DNA of 10,910 nt from HLUCCA09 sp039189975 (GTDB lineage Bacteria; Pseudomonadota; Alphaproteobacteria; Rhodobacterales; Rhodobacteraceae): positions 1-10,910 of the forward strand of contig JBCCYI010000164.1 of NCBI GenBank assembly GCA_039189975.1, read 5' to 3'. Shown one piece after another: positions 1-6,897 of the stretch. The notes under the pieces were generated by a model. That model was not told where the DNA came from. It searched no databases and saw nothing but the letters and a program-made list of their open reading frames with translations. Within the stretch, counting starts at the first letter, position 1, and each line of letters opens with the position of its first letter. The translations under genes were made by a program, and so were the position numbers.

Positions 1-1
1 G

Positions 2-634
2 GCCGCTGTTTTTTTGGAGGACGTTACAAGGGCGGAGGCCTTTGTTCCGATTGCGCGCGGTCAGGGGGAGGCGTTGGTGCCCGTGTTGGAAAGCGTTCTT
101 TAGGACGCCGGGCCAACGCTGTCGGACGTCGCGGCTTTGGGGGTTGGCATCGGGCCGGGGAACTTCACGGGCACGCGGATTTCTGTTGCAACGGCACGGG
201 GGTTGGCGCTCGCCCTGGACCGACCCGCAATCGGCGTGTCGACCTTCGACCTGATGCGCGACCCGGACGGGCTGGCTGCAGAACCTGCGGAAGTCGTCAG
301 CGTCCCTGCACCACGCGACATGGCCTATGTGCAGCACTTTCGGTATGGGATCCCGCGCGCCGCGCCGCGGCTGATCGACCCCGCGGATCCACCGGAGGAC
401 TTGCGGCTGCCGATGAACATGCAGGTGACGGGCTATCGCGCGCAGGACATTGCAGATCGGTTTGAGGCGAGAGCTATCCCGCGGGTCTTGGAGGATCTGC
501 CGCGGCGGTTGGGCAAGGTGACGTCGTGGAAGTGGGGGGGCGGGATCGGGCGGGGCATGCCTCCAGCACCGCTCTACGTCAGGCCGCCGGACGCGGCCCC
601 GCCAGCGGACCCGCCCCCGCACATCCTGCCGTGA
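2..634 (+). pseudogene. tsaB: tRNA t6A biosynthesis protein TsaB, 5' partial, interrupted by an in-frame TAG
   Basis: TsaB is the non-catalytic partner of TsaD in making N6-threonylcarbamoyladenosine on ANN-decoding tRNAs in the cytoplasm. Read in frame 2 from the window edge, the sequence gives an N-terminal stretch (…RAEAFVPIARGQGEALVP…) followed by VGIGPGNFTGTR, the hallmark GxGPGSFTGxR-type loop of the TsaB/TsaD ASKHA fold. The C-terminus ends in the usual PLYVRPPDA-type tail. The frame is open across the window except for TAG at 101-103, between VLESVL and DAGPTLSD, where family members have a sense codon. The true start lies upstream of the window. An internal start (for example TTG at 137) would lose the first strand of the fold, so a functional restart is doubtful. 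The stop overlaps the rimI start. Identity is sure; whether the stop is a real mutation or a sequencing error cannot be told. Confidence 0.8.
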
Positions 635-1071
635 CCTCGCAGGACCTTGCCGCGCTCTATGCGGCGGCTTTTGAAGCGACGGGCTCGACGGCGACGGGCG
701 CCTGGAGCAGCGCCGCCTTTGAGGGCTTTCTGGCGGACCCCGCGGTGTTCTTGTGCGTGACAGGGGATGGCATCTCTGGCTTTGTCCTCGGCCGCGCTGC
801 GGGAGGGGAAGCAGAGGTTCTGACGTTGTGCGTCCATCCGGCTGCGCGACGCGGCGGCCTCGGCCATGCCTTGGTGGAGGCATTCCTGGAGGAGTCGCGT
901 CGGCGCGGAGCTGAGGCCGCGTTTCTGGAGGTTGCGGAGAACAATCTCGCTGCGCGTGCGCTTTATGCTGCGGCGGGCTTTCGCGCGCAGGGACGACGGA
1001 AAGGGTACTATGCGCGCGATGGCGGTGCGGCTGTCGATGCGCTCGTGCTTTCGCGAGCGCTCACAGCTTAG
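631..1071 (+). CDS. rimI: GNAT acetyltransferase, RimI-type (ribosomal protein alanine N-acetyltransferase)
   Basis: A 146-residue GNAT-fold N-acetyltransferase. In bacteria RimI uses acetyl-CoA to acetylate the N-terminal alanine of ribosomal protein S18. The acetyl-CoA loop is seen as RRGGLG at residues 73-78, after the LTLCVHP strand (64-70). It is followed by FLEVAENNLAARALYAAAGF (98-117), the conserved segment with the Asn and Tyr typical of RimI. The length matches the family (about 145-160). I chose GTG at 631 because it overlaps the tsaB stop (GTGA) and gives the expected N-terminus; the ATG at 526 would add residues translated out of frame from tsaB. The tsaB-rimI pairing is a common bacterial arrangement and the overlap implies translational coupling. 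RimI is the likeliest member, but GNAT substrate specificity cannot be proved from sequence. Confidence 0.85.
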   Translation: MTSQDLAALYAAAFEATGSTATGAWSSAAFEGFLADPAVFLCVTGDGISGFVLGRAAGGEAEVLTLCVHPAARRGGLGHALVEAFLEESRRRGAEAAFLEVAENNLAARALYAAAGFRAQGRRKGYYARDGGAAVDALVLSRALTA

Positions 1072-1112
1072 GCAGATGCTGCCTGTTGGCATTTGACGCA
1101 GCGATGGGACCG

Positions 1113-1126
1113 CTCGTGCCCACGAG
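1113..1126 (+). terminator. weak stem-loop after rimI
   Basis: CTCGT (1113-1117) pairs with ACGAG (1122-1126) around a GCCC loop, 41 bases after the rimI stop. No T-run follows, so this is at best a weak or Rho-assisted 3' end. It could equally be a chance hairpin. Confidence 0.2.
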
Positions 1127-1144
1127 AGCTTGCTTAAAAAGCGG

Positions 1145-1174
1145 TTGACCCCCCGCGGCGGCTGCGGCCTTATT
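1145..1174 (+). promoter_or_regulatory. candidate sigma70-type promoter of the BMP transport operon
   Basis: TTGACC at 1145-1150 is a good -35 hexamer. CTTATT at 1169-1174, 18 bases downstream, is a modest -10. Transcription would start near 1181, exactly where the structured leader begins (GGAC at 1182). That agreement is the main reason to believe it. The -10 match is imperfect and no experiment is available. Confidence 0.4.
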
Positions 1175-1181
1175 CCCGGCA

Positions 1182-1264
1182 GGACCGGGAGGATGCCCGG
1201 CTCAATAGAATTGGGCACGGGGGCCTTGAGCAAGGGAGCCCGTCCCACCAAACGGGAGATTGAC
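1182..1264 (+). promoter_or_regulatory. structured 5' leader of the BMP gene, riboswitch-like, family unknown
   Basis: Within 83 bases several pairings are possible. An outer stem forms from GGAC (1182-1185) with GTCC (1242-1245), continued by GGG (1187-1189) with CCC (1239-1241), one base bulged. Inside it, TGCCC (1194-1198) pairs with GGGCA (1213-1217), and CCTT (1224-1227) with AAGG (1232-1235). Loop bases GCTC (1200-1203) complement GAGC (1228-1231), allowing loop-loop contact in a three-way junction. The closing strand CCCGT (1239-1243) can alternatively pair with ACGGG at 1252-1256, which overlaps the ribosome binding site GGGAG (1254-1258). Forming the outer stem would therefore free the site, and losing it would hide it. 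I do not recognise a named riboswitch class. GC-rich DNA makes some pairing likely by chance, so this is a hypothesis. Confidence 0.4.
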
Positions 1265-2260
1265 ATGACCCTTATGCGGACCCTTCTTGGCGCCGCGGCG
1301 GCCACCGCGCTGACCGCTGGTGTTGCGGCGGCCGATCCCGCGATCGTCTTTGACCTTGGCGGCAAGTTCGACAAGTCGTTCAACGAGAGCGCTTTCAATG
1401 GCGCGTCGCGCTGGGCTGAGGAGACCGGCGGGTCGTTCCGTGAGATCGAGATGCAGTCGGAGGCGCAGCGCGAGCAGGCGTTGCGGCGGCTGGCCGAAGC
1501 GGGCTCGAACCCGATCGTGATGACGGGCTTTGCCTTTGGCAACGTGTTAGGCGAGGTGGCGCCGGATTATCCGGAGACCTCCTTTGCCATCATCGACGCG
1601 GTGGTGGACCAGCCGAATGTGCGCTCGGTGGTCTTCAACGAGCACGAGGGCTCTTACCTTGTGGGCATGATGGCGGCGATGGCGTCCGAGAGCGGGACGG
1701 TGGGCTTTATCGGCGGGATGGATATTCCGCTCATCCGCAAATTCGCCTGCGGTTATGCGCAAGGCGTGAAGGCGATGAACCCGGATGCCACGGTGATCGC
1801 TAACATGACCGGGACGACGCCAGCGGCCTGGAACGACCCGGTGAAGGGTGCGGAATTGACGCTCGCGCAAATCGGACAGGGCGCGGATGTCGTCTATGCG
1901 GCTGCCGGGGGCACCGGCGTGGGCGTGCTGCAGGCGGCGGCGGACGAAGACATCCTGTCGATCGGAGTGGACAGCAACCAGAACTATTTGCATCCGGGCG
2001 AGGTTTTGACGTCGATGTTGAAGCGCGTTGACAATGCCGTCTATGAGGCGTTCGCGGACGGGGCCGGGTTTGAAACCGGCGTGCGCGTGCTTGGCATTGC
2101 CGAAGAGGGTGTGGGCTACGCGATGGATGAGAACAACGCGGAGCTCGTGTCGGCCGACATGCAGGCGGCGGTGGACGATGCGGCGGCAAAGATCGCGTCG
2201 GGCGATCTGGCTGTGCACGATTATACGTCAGACAACAGCTGCCCTGCGATCGGCTTCTAA
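1265..2260 (+). CDS. BMP-family ABC transporter periplasmic substrate-binding protein (probable nucleoside/purine binder)
   Basis: A 331-residue solute-binding protein of the basic membrane protein (BMP/PnrA) family, which delivers nucleosides or related purines to a cognate ABC importer. Residues 1-23 form a signal peptide (MTLMRT, then an Ala/Leu core, cleavage near AAA-D). There is no lipobox, so the protein should be free in the periplasm. Family hallmarks are GGKFDKSFNESAFNG (32-46), VGFIGGMDIPLIRKFACGY (146-164) and GVDSNQN (234-240). The mature protein has two cysteines, at 162 and 326, which might form a disulfide. I chose ATG at 1265 because it starts the signal peptide and follows GGGAG with a 6-base spacer; the longer upstream reading would translate the leader. 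It heads the transport operon, and the next gene is separated by a GC hairpin. Ligand class is inferred from the family. Confidence 0.9.
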   Translation: MTLMRTLLGAAAATALTAGVAAADPAIVFDLGGKFDKSFNESAFNGASRWAEETGGSFREIEMQSEAQREQALRRLAEAGSNPIVMTGFAFGNVLGEVAPDYPETSFAIIDAVVDQPNVRSVVFNEHEGSYLVGMMAAMASESGTVGFIGGMDIPLIRKFACGYAQGVKAMNPDATVIANMTGTTPAAWNDPVKGAELTLAQIGQGADVVYAAAGGTGVGVLQAAADEDILSIGVDSNQNYLHPGEVLTSMLKRVDNAVYEAFADGAGFETGVRVLGIAEEGVGYAMDENNAELVSADMQAAVDDAAAKIASGDLAVHDYTSDNSCPAIGF

Positions 2261-2281
2261 GCCACGCGTCAGGTGGTGAGG

Positions 2282-2335
2282 CTGGGGGGCGTCTGCCCCC
2301 CAGGACCCCCCGAGGATATTTTGGGCACAATGAAG
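2282..2335 (+). repeat. Rhodobacterales-type GC hairpin intergenic element inside the operon
   Basis: CTGGGGGGC (2282-2290) pairs perfectly with GCCCCCCAG (2295-2303) around loop GTCT. It is followed by a C-run and GAGGATATTTTGGGCACA (2312-2329). From memory, very similar hairpin-plus-GATATTTTGG sequences recur between genes of Roseobacter/Rhodobacter genomes and are often wrongly included in predicted proteins as a PPGPPEDILG-like peptide, as would happen here. The position between binding-protein and ATPase genes resembles REP-type hairpins that protect upstream mRNA or reduce downstream expression. That role is inferred. Confidence 0.6.
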
Positions 2336-2377
2336 GCAGCGGGGGATGGTGCGGGGGCCGGGCCCGGTGCTTTTGCC

Positions 2378-2389
2378 GGAGGGCCGATG
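2378..2389 (+). promoter_or_regulatory. ribosome binding site deciding the ATPase start
   Basis: GGAGG at 2378-2382 lies 4 bases before ATG at 2387. The upstream in-frame starts (GTG 2273, ATG 2330) lack such a site and would translate the GC hairpin element, so 2387 is preferred. Confidence 0.6.
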
Positions 2390-3946
2390 GTGGACGGTGG
2401 TGCGCTCGCGATTGAGCTGCGGGGGATCTCAAAGGCCTTTGGGCCGGTGCAGGCCAATAAGGACATTTCGATCAAGGTTGCGCGCGGTTCGATCCACGGG
2501 ATTGTGGGGGAAAACGGGGCTGGCAAGTCGACCCTGATGTCGATCCTTTATGGGTTCTACAAGGCGGATCGGGGTGAGATCCATATCGGCGGGCAGAGGA
2601 CGGAGATCCCGGACAGTCAGGCGGCAATTGCGGCCGGGATCGGGATGGTCTTTCAGCATTTCAAGCTGGTGGAGAACTTTACCGTTCTGGAGAATGTCGT
2701 CTTGGGGGCGGAGGATGGGGCGTTTTTGCGCCCGTCGCTGGCCAAGGCGCGCAAGATCTTGACGGAGCTGTCGCAGGAATACGAGCTGCAGGTGGACCCG
2801 GATGCGCGGATCGATCAGATCGGTGTCGGGATGCAGCAGCGGGTGGAGATCCTGAAGGCGCTCTACCGGCAGGCGGATATTCTCATTCTGGATGAGCCGA
2901 CGGGCGTGTTGACGCCGGCGGAGGCGGATCATTTGTTTCGCATTCTCAAGGGGCTGCGGGATGAGGGGAAGACGATCATCCTGATTACGCACAAGCTGCG
3001 GGAGATCATGGACATCACCGACGAGGTGTCGGTGATGCGGCGGGGCGAGATGGTCGCCACGGTGCAGACGGCGGAGACCGGGCCCGAGCAGCTGGCCGAG
3101 CTGATGGTGGGCCGCAAGGTGCTCTTGCAGGTGGACAAGGTGCCCGCTGAGCCCGGGCGCGTGATCCTCGAAGTGGAGGGGTTGCGGGCCGCGGATGACC
3201 AGGGGGTCGAGCGGCTGAAGGGCGTGTCGTTTCAGGTGCGGGCCGGGGAGATCCTCGGGATCGCGGGCGTGGCCGGGAACGGGCAGTCGGAGCTTCTGGA
3301 TGTGTTGGGCGGTATTCGGACGGCCTCCGGCCGGGTGCTGCTCAACGGCAGCGAGATTGACCTGACGGGGCGGCATTCGGACGGTGGGTCGCGCCGGGAG
3401 CGGGGGATCGCACATGTGCCGGAGGATCGGCAGCGGCTTGGCCTCATCATGGATTACATGGCGTGGGAGAACACCGCGCTCGGCTATCACCATGACAGCG
3501 GCTACCAGCAGGGGCTCTTCATGGACAATGCCGCGCTGATTGAGGACACGACCGGCAAGATGAAGCGGTTTGACGTGCGTCCGCCCAATCCGCGGCTGGC
3601 GGCGAAGAGCTTTTCGGGCGGGAACCAGCAGAAGGTGGTGCTCGCGCGCGAGATCGAGCGGGACCCGGAGCTGCTCTTGGTGGGGCAGCCGACGCGGGGC
3701 GTTGATATCGGGGCGATCGAGTTCATCCACCAGCGGATCGTGCAGCTCCGCGATGCGGGCAAGGCGGTGCTCCTGGTGTCGGTGGAGCTTGACGAGATCA
3801 TGGGGCTCTCGGACCGGATCGCGGTGATGTTTGACGGACACATCATGGGCGAGCGGATGCCGGGCGAGACCAACGAGGCGGAGCTGGGCCTGCTGATGGC
3901 GGGGATGGAGAGCCGCCCCGCCGCAGTCGCCGAGGGAGGGCGCTGA
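2387..3946 (+). CDS. ABC transporter ATP-binding protein with two fused nucleotide-binding domains (BMP/nucleoside-type importer)
   Basis: A 519-residue cytoplasmic ATPase of the kind that powers sugar and nucleoside importers, with two ABC domains in tandem. Domain 1 has Walker A GENGAGKST (41-49), Q-loop MVFQHF (87-92), a degenerate signature GVGMQQRVEI (146-155), Walker B ILILDEPTG (165-173) and switch His202. Domain 2 has a degenerate Walker A, AGVAGNGQSE (293-302), a canonical signature SGGNQQK (410-416) and LLVGQPTRGVD (430-440), where Gln stands at the usual catalytic Glu position. This asymmetry is normal for the family: one site hydrolyses and the other is structural. The length matches the usual 500-520. 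The stop is one base before the first permease start, and GAGGGAGGG before that start supports co-translation. Substrate follows from the BMP partner. Confidence 0.92.
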   Translation: MVDGGALAIELRGISKAFGPVQANKDISIKVARGSIHGIVGENGAGKSTLMSILYGFYKADRGEIHIGGQRTEIPDSQAAIAAGIGMVFQHFKLVENFTVLENVVLGAEDGAFLRPSLAKARKILTELSQEYELQVDPDARIDQIGVGMQQRVEILKALYRQADILILDEPTGVLTPAEADHLFRILKGLRDEGKTIILITHKLREIMDITDEVSVMRRGEMVATVQTAETGPEQLAELMVGRKVLLQVDKVPAEPGRVILEVEGLRAADDQGVERLKGVSFQVRAGEILGIAGVAGNGQSELLDVLGGIRTASGRVLLNGSEIDLTGRHSDGGSRRERGIAHVPEDRQRLGLIMDYMAWENTALGYHHDSGYQQGLFMDNAALIEDTTGKMKRFDVRPPNPRLAAKSFSGGNQQKVVLAREIERDPELLLVGQPTRGVDIGAIEFIHQRIVQLRDAGKAVLLVSVELDEIMGLSDRIAVMFDGHIMGERMPGETNEAELGLLMAGMESRPAAVAEGGR

Positions 3947-3947
3947 G

Positions 3948-5069
3948 ATGGATGTGATGCCGCGCTGGGTCGATGTCGTTCTGGTGCCGCTGATCTCGGT
4001 GCTGATCGCCTTCGCGATCTCGGCGGGCGTGATCTGGGCCATCGGGCAAGACCCGTGGGAGGCCGTGAACCTGATGGTCACGGGGGCTTTCGGCTCGACC
4101 TATGGCTGGGGTTACACGCTCTACTACGCGACGAACTTCATCTTCACCGGGCTCGCTTTTGCCGTGGCGTTTCACGCGCGGCTCTTCAACATCGGGGCAG
4201 AGGGGCAGGCGACGCTCGGGGGGCTCGGCGTCGCGCTGGTGTGCCTCTCGCTGCCCTGGCCGCATTGGGCGCTTGCCTTGCCGGCGGCGATGATCGGAGG
4301 GGCGCTTTTCGGGGCGGCCTGGGCGCTGATCCCGGCCTATCTGCAGGCCAAGCGGGGCAGCCACATCGTCATCACGACGATCATGTTCAACTTCATCGCG
4401 GCGGCGTTGCTGAACTACATGCTGGTGAATGTGCTGCGCCCGGAAGGTGCGATGGACCCGGCGACGGCGAATTTCCCGGAGGGCGCGCATCTGCCGACGA
4501 TGCACGAGATCCTCGGCCTGATCGGGATCGAGTTCAGCCGCGCGGCACCGCTCAATGTGACGTTCTTCATCGCGATCCTGGCGTGTTTCGCGGTGTGGCT
4601 GCTGATCTGGCGGACGCGGCTCGGCTATGAACTGCGCGCCTACGGGCATTCGGAGCCCGCGGCGGTCTATGCCGGGATCTCACCGGTGAAGATCATCGTG
4701 GTGGCGATGCTGATTTCGGGCGCGCTCTCGGGGCTGATGGCGATCAACAACGTGATGGGCGAGGCGGAGCGGCTGGTGCTGAACTCGGTCGAGGGCGCCG
4801 GGTTCATCGGGATCGCAGTGGCGCTGATGGGGCGCAATCATCCCTTTGGCGTGGCGCTCGCGGCGGTGCTCTTTGGGTTCCTCTACCAGGGTGGGGCGGA
4901 GCTGGCGCTCTGGATGTCGATCCCGCGCGAGCTGATCGTCGTGATCCAGGCATTGGTGATCCTCTTTACAGGCGCGCTCGACAACATGGTGCGGATGCCG
5001 ATCGAGAAACTGGTCCTCGCGCGGCGGCGCAAGCGCGAGGCGCGGGCCGCGGCGGAGCCCGCAGAATGA
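3948..5069 (+). CDS. ABC transporter permease (BPD_transp_2 type), subunit 1
   Basis: A 373-residue inner-membrane subunit of the BMP-type importer. Hydrophobic segments run through most of the protein, beginning at about residue 10. The motif FNIGAEGQATLGG (80-92) is characteristic of this permease family. The cytoplasmic loop TRLGYELRAYG with EPAAVYAGI (223-244) is the likely coupling helix that contacts the ATPase. The C-terminus is a basic and alanine-rich cytoplasmic tail (RRRKREARAAAEPAE). The start at 3948 has a clear ribosome binding site ending at 3939 and sits one base after the ATPase stop. It is expected to pair with the shorter permease at 5801-6766. The two permease genes are separated by a LysE-type gene. 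Confidence 0.9.
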   Translation: MDVMPRWVDVVLVPLISVLIAFAISAGVIWAIGQDPWEAVNLMVTGAFGSTYGWGYTLYYATNFIFTGLAFAVAFHARLFNIGAEGQATLGGLGVALVCLSLPWPHWALALPAAMIGGALFGAAWALIPAYLQAKRGSHIVITTIMFNFIAAALLNYMLVNVLRPEGAMDPATANFPEGAHLPTMHEILGLIGIEFSRAAPLNVTFFIAILACFAVWLLIWRTRLGYELRAYGHSEPAAVYAGISPVKIIVVAMLISGALSGLMAINNVMGEAERLVLNSVEGAGFIGIAVALMGRNHPFGVALAAVLFGFLYQGGAELALWMSIPRELIVVIQALVILFTGALDNMVRMPIEKLVLARRRKREARAAAEPAE

Positions 5070-5124
5070 GGGCGCGGCGAGTCGGACGGCAATGCGCAGG
5101 AAACGGGTCGCAGGGCTCTGGAGG

Positions 5125-5151
5125 CTTTGGCAGGGAGACGGTCTGCCAAAG
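5125..5151 (+). repeat. perfect 9-bp inverted repeat just before the LysE-type gene
   Basis: CTTTGGCAG (5125-5133) is the exact complement of CTGCCAAAG (5143-5151), with a 9-base loop. The last base of the stem is the first base of GAGGAG (5151-5156), the ribosome binding site of the gene at 5163. It may be an mRNA-processing or stabilising hairpin, or an operator. No T-run follows, so it is not an intrinsic terminator. Confidence 0.6.
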
Positions 5152-5162
5152 AGGAGCGCGCC

Positions 5163-5801
5163 ATGACTGACCTTCTTCCCTTCCTGCCCGGCTTTGCGGC
5201 GGCCTACGCTATCTTGCTCGTGGCGGCGTCTTCGCCGGGCCCTGCGGTGGCGATGCTGATGGGCATCGGGCTGGGACAGGGCCGTGCGAGCGCTTTGACG
5301 GCTGCAGCCGGAATCGCGACGGGGAGCGTCGTGCTCAATCTCGGGACAATGCTCGGCCTTGGGCTGATCCTGAGCCAGGCCGCCTGGGCCATGACGGGCA
5401 TTCGGCTGTTGGGTGCAGCGTATCTGGCTTGGCTCGCCTACGGCGCCTTCCGAAAGGCAGCGGCTCCGGGGGCGCCGCCTGCGGCGGCGCAGGTGGCGCG
5501 CGCCTCGGCGTGGACGCATTTCGCGGCAGGGGTTGCGCTTCAGGTGACCAATCCCAAGGCCATCGTGTTCTGGATCGCGATCAACGCCGTCGCCGCGACT
5601 CAGGGCGGCGGTGCTCTGGTGATCACCCTCTTCGTCGCTGGGGCCTGGGTGATCTCCTTCGGGTGTCACGGGGCCTGGGCGCTGCTGCTGTCCTCCACCC
5701 CGTTCCGGACGGCCTACGGCGCGGCACGCCGGTGGATTGAGGCCTCGCTCGGGACGCTCTTCGCATTCTTTGCATTCAGGCTGGCAACGGAGCGCGGCTG
5801 A
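5163..5801 (+). CDS. LysE/RhtB-family translocator (amino-acid-type exporter)
   Basis: A 212-residue integral membrane protein of the LysE superfamily, whose known members export amino acids or related small molecules using the proton gradient. It shows the N-terminal SPGPAVAM motif (24-31) and the second-half QVTNPKAIVFW motif (127-137), both typical, and about five or six hydrophobic segments. The length matches the family (200-220). ATG at 5163 follows GAGGAG with a 6-base spacer. The stop TGA overlaps the start of the second ABC permease (TGATG), so the two are probably translationally coupled. Finding an exporter gene between two permeases of one importer is odd. It may relieve a product of substrate catabolism or be a passenger. 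The actual substrate is unknown. Confidence 0.88.
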   Translation: MTDLLPFLPGFAAAYAILLVAASSPGPAVAMLMGIGLGQGRASALTAAAGIATGSVVLNLGTMLGLGLILSQAAWAMTGIRLLGAAYLAWLAYGAFRKAAAPGAPPAAAQVARASAWTHFAAGVALQVTNPKAIVFWIAINAVAATQGGGALVITLFVAGAWVISFGCHGAWALLLSSTPFRTAYGAARRWIEASLGTLFAFFAFRLATERG

Positions 5802-6766
5802 TGGACTTCATAACCCTCGTCCAGATCCTGGACAGTTCCCTCCGGCTCGCAACGCCACTTCTTTTGGCGTGCCTGGCGGGGCTCTTTTCGGAACGGGCGG
5901 GGATTTTCGACATCGGGCTCGAGGGCAAGATGCTGATGGCAGCCTTCGCCTCGGGCGCGTTCGCCTTTGTGTCGGGCTCTGTCTGGGTCGGGCTTTTGGC
6001 GGGGATCGTGGCGTCCATGCTGATGTCGGGGATCCACGGGCTTGCGTCGATCACGTTCCGCGGCAACCAGCTCATTTCCGGCGTCGCGATCAACTTCCTG
6101 GCGGCGGGGCTGACCGTCGTGATCGCGCAAAGCTGGTTCAGCCAGGGCGGTCGGACGCCGTCGCTGATGGGCGGTGGCCGGTTCCAGCCCATCGAGCTGC
6201 CCTTTGCCGAGGCCTGGGCGGACATGCCGTATTTCGGGCCGATCTACGCGGAGCTCCTCTCGGGGCATTCGATCCTCGTCTATGTCGCCCTGGCGGCGGT
6301 GCCCTTCACCTGGTGGGTCCTCTACCGGACGCGCTTTGGCCTGCGGCTGCGCGCGGTGGGCGAGAACCCGGCGGCGGTCGACACGGCGGGCATCTCCGTC
6401 GTGGGCCTGCGCTTTGCCGCCGTGGGGATCTGTGGCGTGCTCTGCGGGCTGGCGGGCGCCTATCTGGCGACGGCGCTGCAGGCGGGCTTTGTCAAGGATA
6501 TGACGGCGGGGCGGGGCTACATCGCGCTCGCCGCGCTGATCTTCGCCAAGTGGCGACCGTGGTACGCGCTGGGGGCGTGCTTCCTCTTCGGGCTGCTGCA
6601 GGCACTGGCGCTGCGCTACCAGAGCATTGACATCGGGGACTTCACGATCCCCGTGCAGGTCATGGACTCGCTGCCCTACATCCTGACGGTCATCATCCTC
6701 GCGGGGTTCGTCGGCAAGGCGATCCCGCCCCGTGCGGGCGGCGAACCCTACGTCAAGGAGCGCTGA
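5801..6766 (+). CDS. ABC transporter permease (BPD_transp_2 type), subunit 2
   Basis: A 321-residue inner-membrane permease, second half of the channel for the BMP-type importer. It carries the family motif FDIGLEGKML (36-45). It also has a coupling loop TRFGLRLRAVGENPAAV (177-193) that parallels the loop in the first permease, showing they are paralogues. Repeated hydrophobic stretches fill the rest. ATG at 5801 shares its A with the LysE stop and has GGAG at 5789-5792. The gene ends the importer block; a GNRA-capped hairpin follows within 30 bases. Both permeases, the fused ATPase and the binding protein are present, so the importer is complete. Confidence 0.9.
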   Translation: MDFITLVQILDSSLRLATPLLLACLAGLFSERAGIFDIGLEGKMLMAAFASGAFAFVSGSVWVGLLAGIVASMLMSGIHGLASITFRGNQLISGVAINFLAAGLTVVIAQSWFSQGGRTPSLMGGGRFQPIELPFAEAWADMPYFGPIYAELLSGHSILVYVALAAVPFTWWVLYRTRFGLRLRAVGENPAAVDTAGISVVGLRFAAVGICGVLCGLAGAYLATALQAGFVKDMTAGRGYIALAALIFAKWRPWYALGACFLFGLLQALALRYQSIDIGDFTIPVQVMDSLPYILTVIILAGFVGKAIPPRAGGEPYVKER

Positions 6767-6774
6767 CCCGGCAC

Positions 6775-6794
6775 GCGCCCCGGCAACGGGGCGT
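6775..6794 (+). terminator. GCAA-capped GC hairpin after the importer operon
   Basis: CGCCCCG (6776-6782) pairs perfectly with CGGGGCG (6787-6793), closed by a GCAA tetraloop (GNRA class, very stable) plus an outer G·U pair. No T-run follows, so it may be a 3' end stabiliser or Rho-linked end. A second stem, CCTGCG (6820-6825) with CGCAGG (6835-6840), follows. Confidence 0.4.
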
Positions 6795-6863
6795 CAGTGG
6801 CGATCGGCGGACGTCTGATCCTGCGTTCCTTGCGCGCAGGGAACACTGATGGCCTTTAGCCAG

Positions 6864-6892
6864 TTGCCCGCGACCGGGCGTCCGGCTTATGT
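6864..6892 (+). promoter_or_regulatory. candidate promoter giving a leaderless tauE-type mRNA
   Basis: TTGCCC (6864-6869), a 17-base spacer and TTATGT (6887-6892) place the expected transcription start at about 6898-6899, on the ATG of the next gene. That gene has no usable ribosome binding site: GAGG at 6893-6896 is one base from the ATG, and an in-frame TGA at 6892 blocks longer starts. Both hexamers are imperfect. Confidence 0.35.
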
Positions 6893-6897
6893 GAGGC

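Noticed and set aside
526..630. Longer rimI beginning at ATG 526
   Set aside because: The extra residues are tsaB read out of frame. GTG 631 overlaps the tsaB stop and gives the normal RimI length.
1130..1264. N-terminal extension of the BMP protein from 1130
   Set aside because: It would translate the structured leader and bury the signal peptide. ATG 1265 has a good ribosome binding site and starts a classic signal sequence.
574..1542. Long minus-strand open frames opposite rimI, BMP, ATPase and permease genes
   Set aside because: They are shadows caused by high GC and strong third-position bias of the plus-strand genes. They have no domains and are Arg/Pro/His-rich.
2273..2386. N-terminal extension of the ATPase from 2273 or 2330
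   Set aside because: It encodes the GC hairpin repeat (PPGPPEDILG-type peptide) plus Gly/Ala filler. The ABC fold begins right after ATG 2387, which has GGAGG before it.
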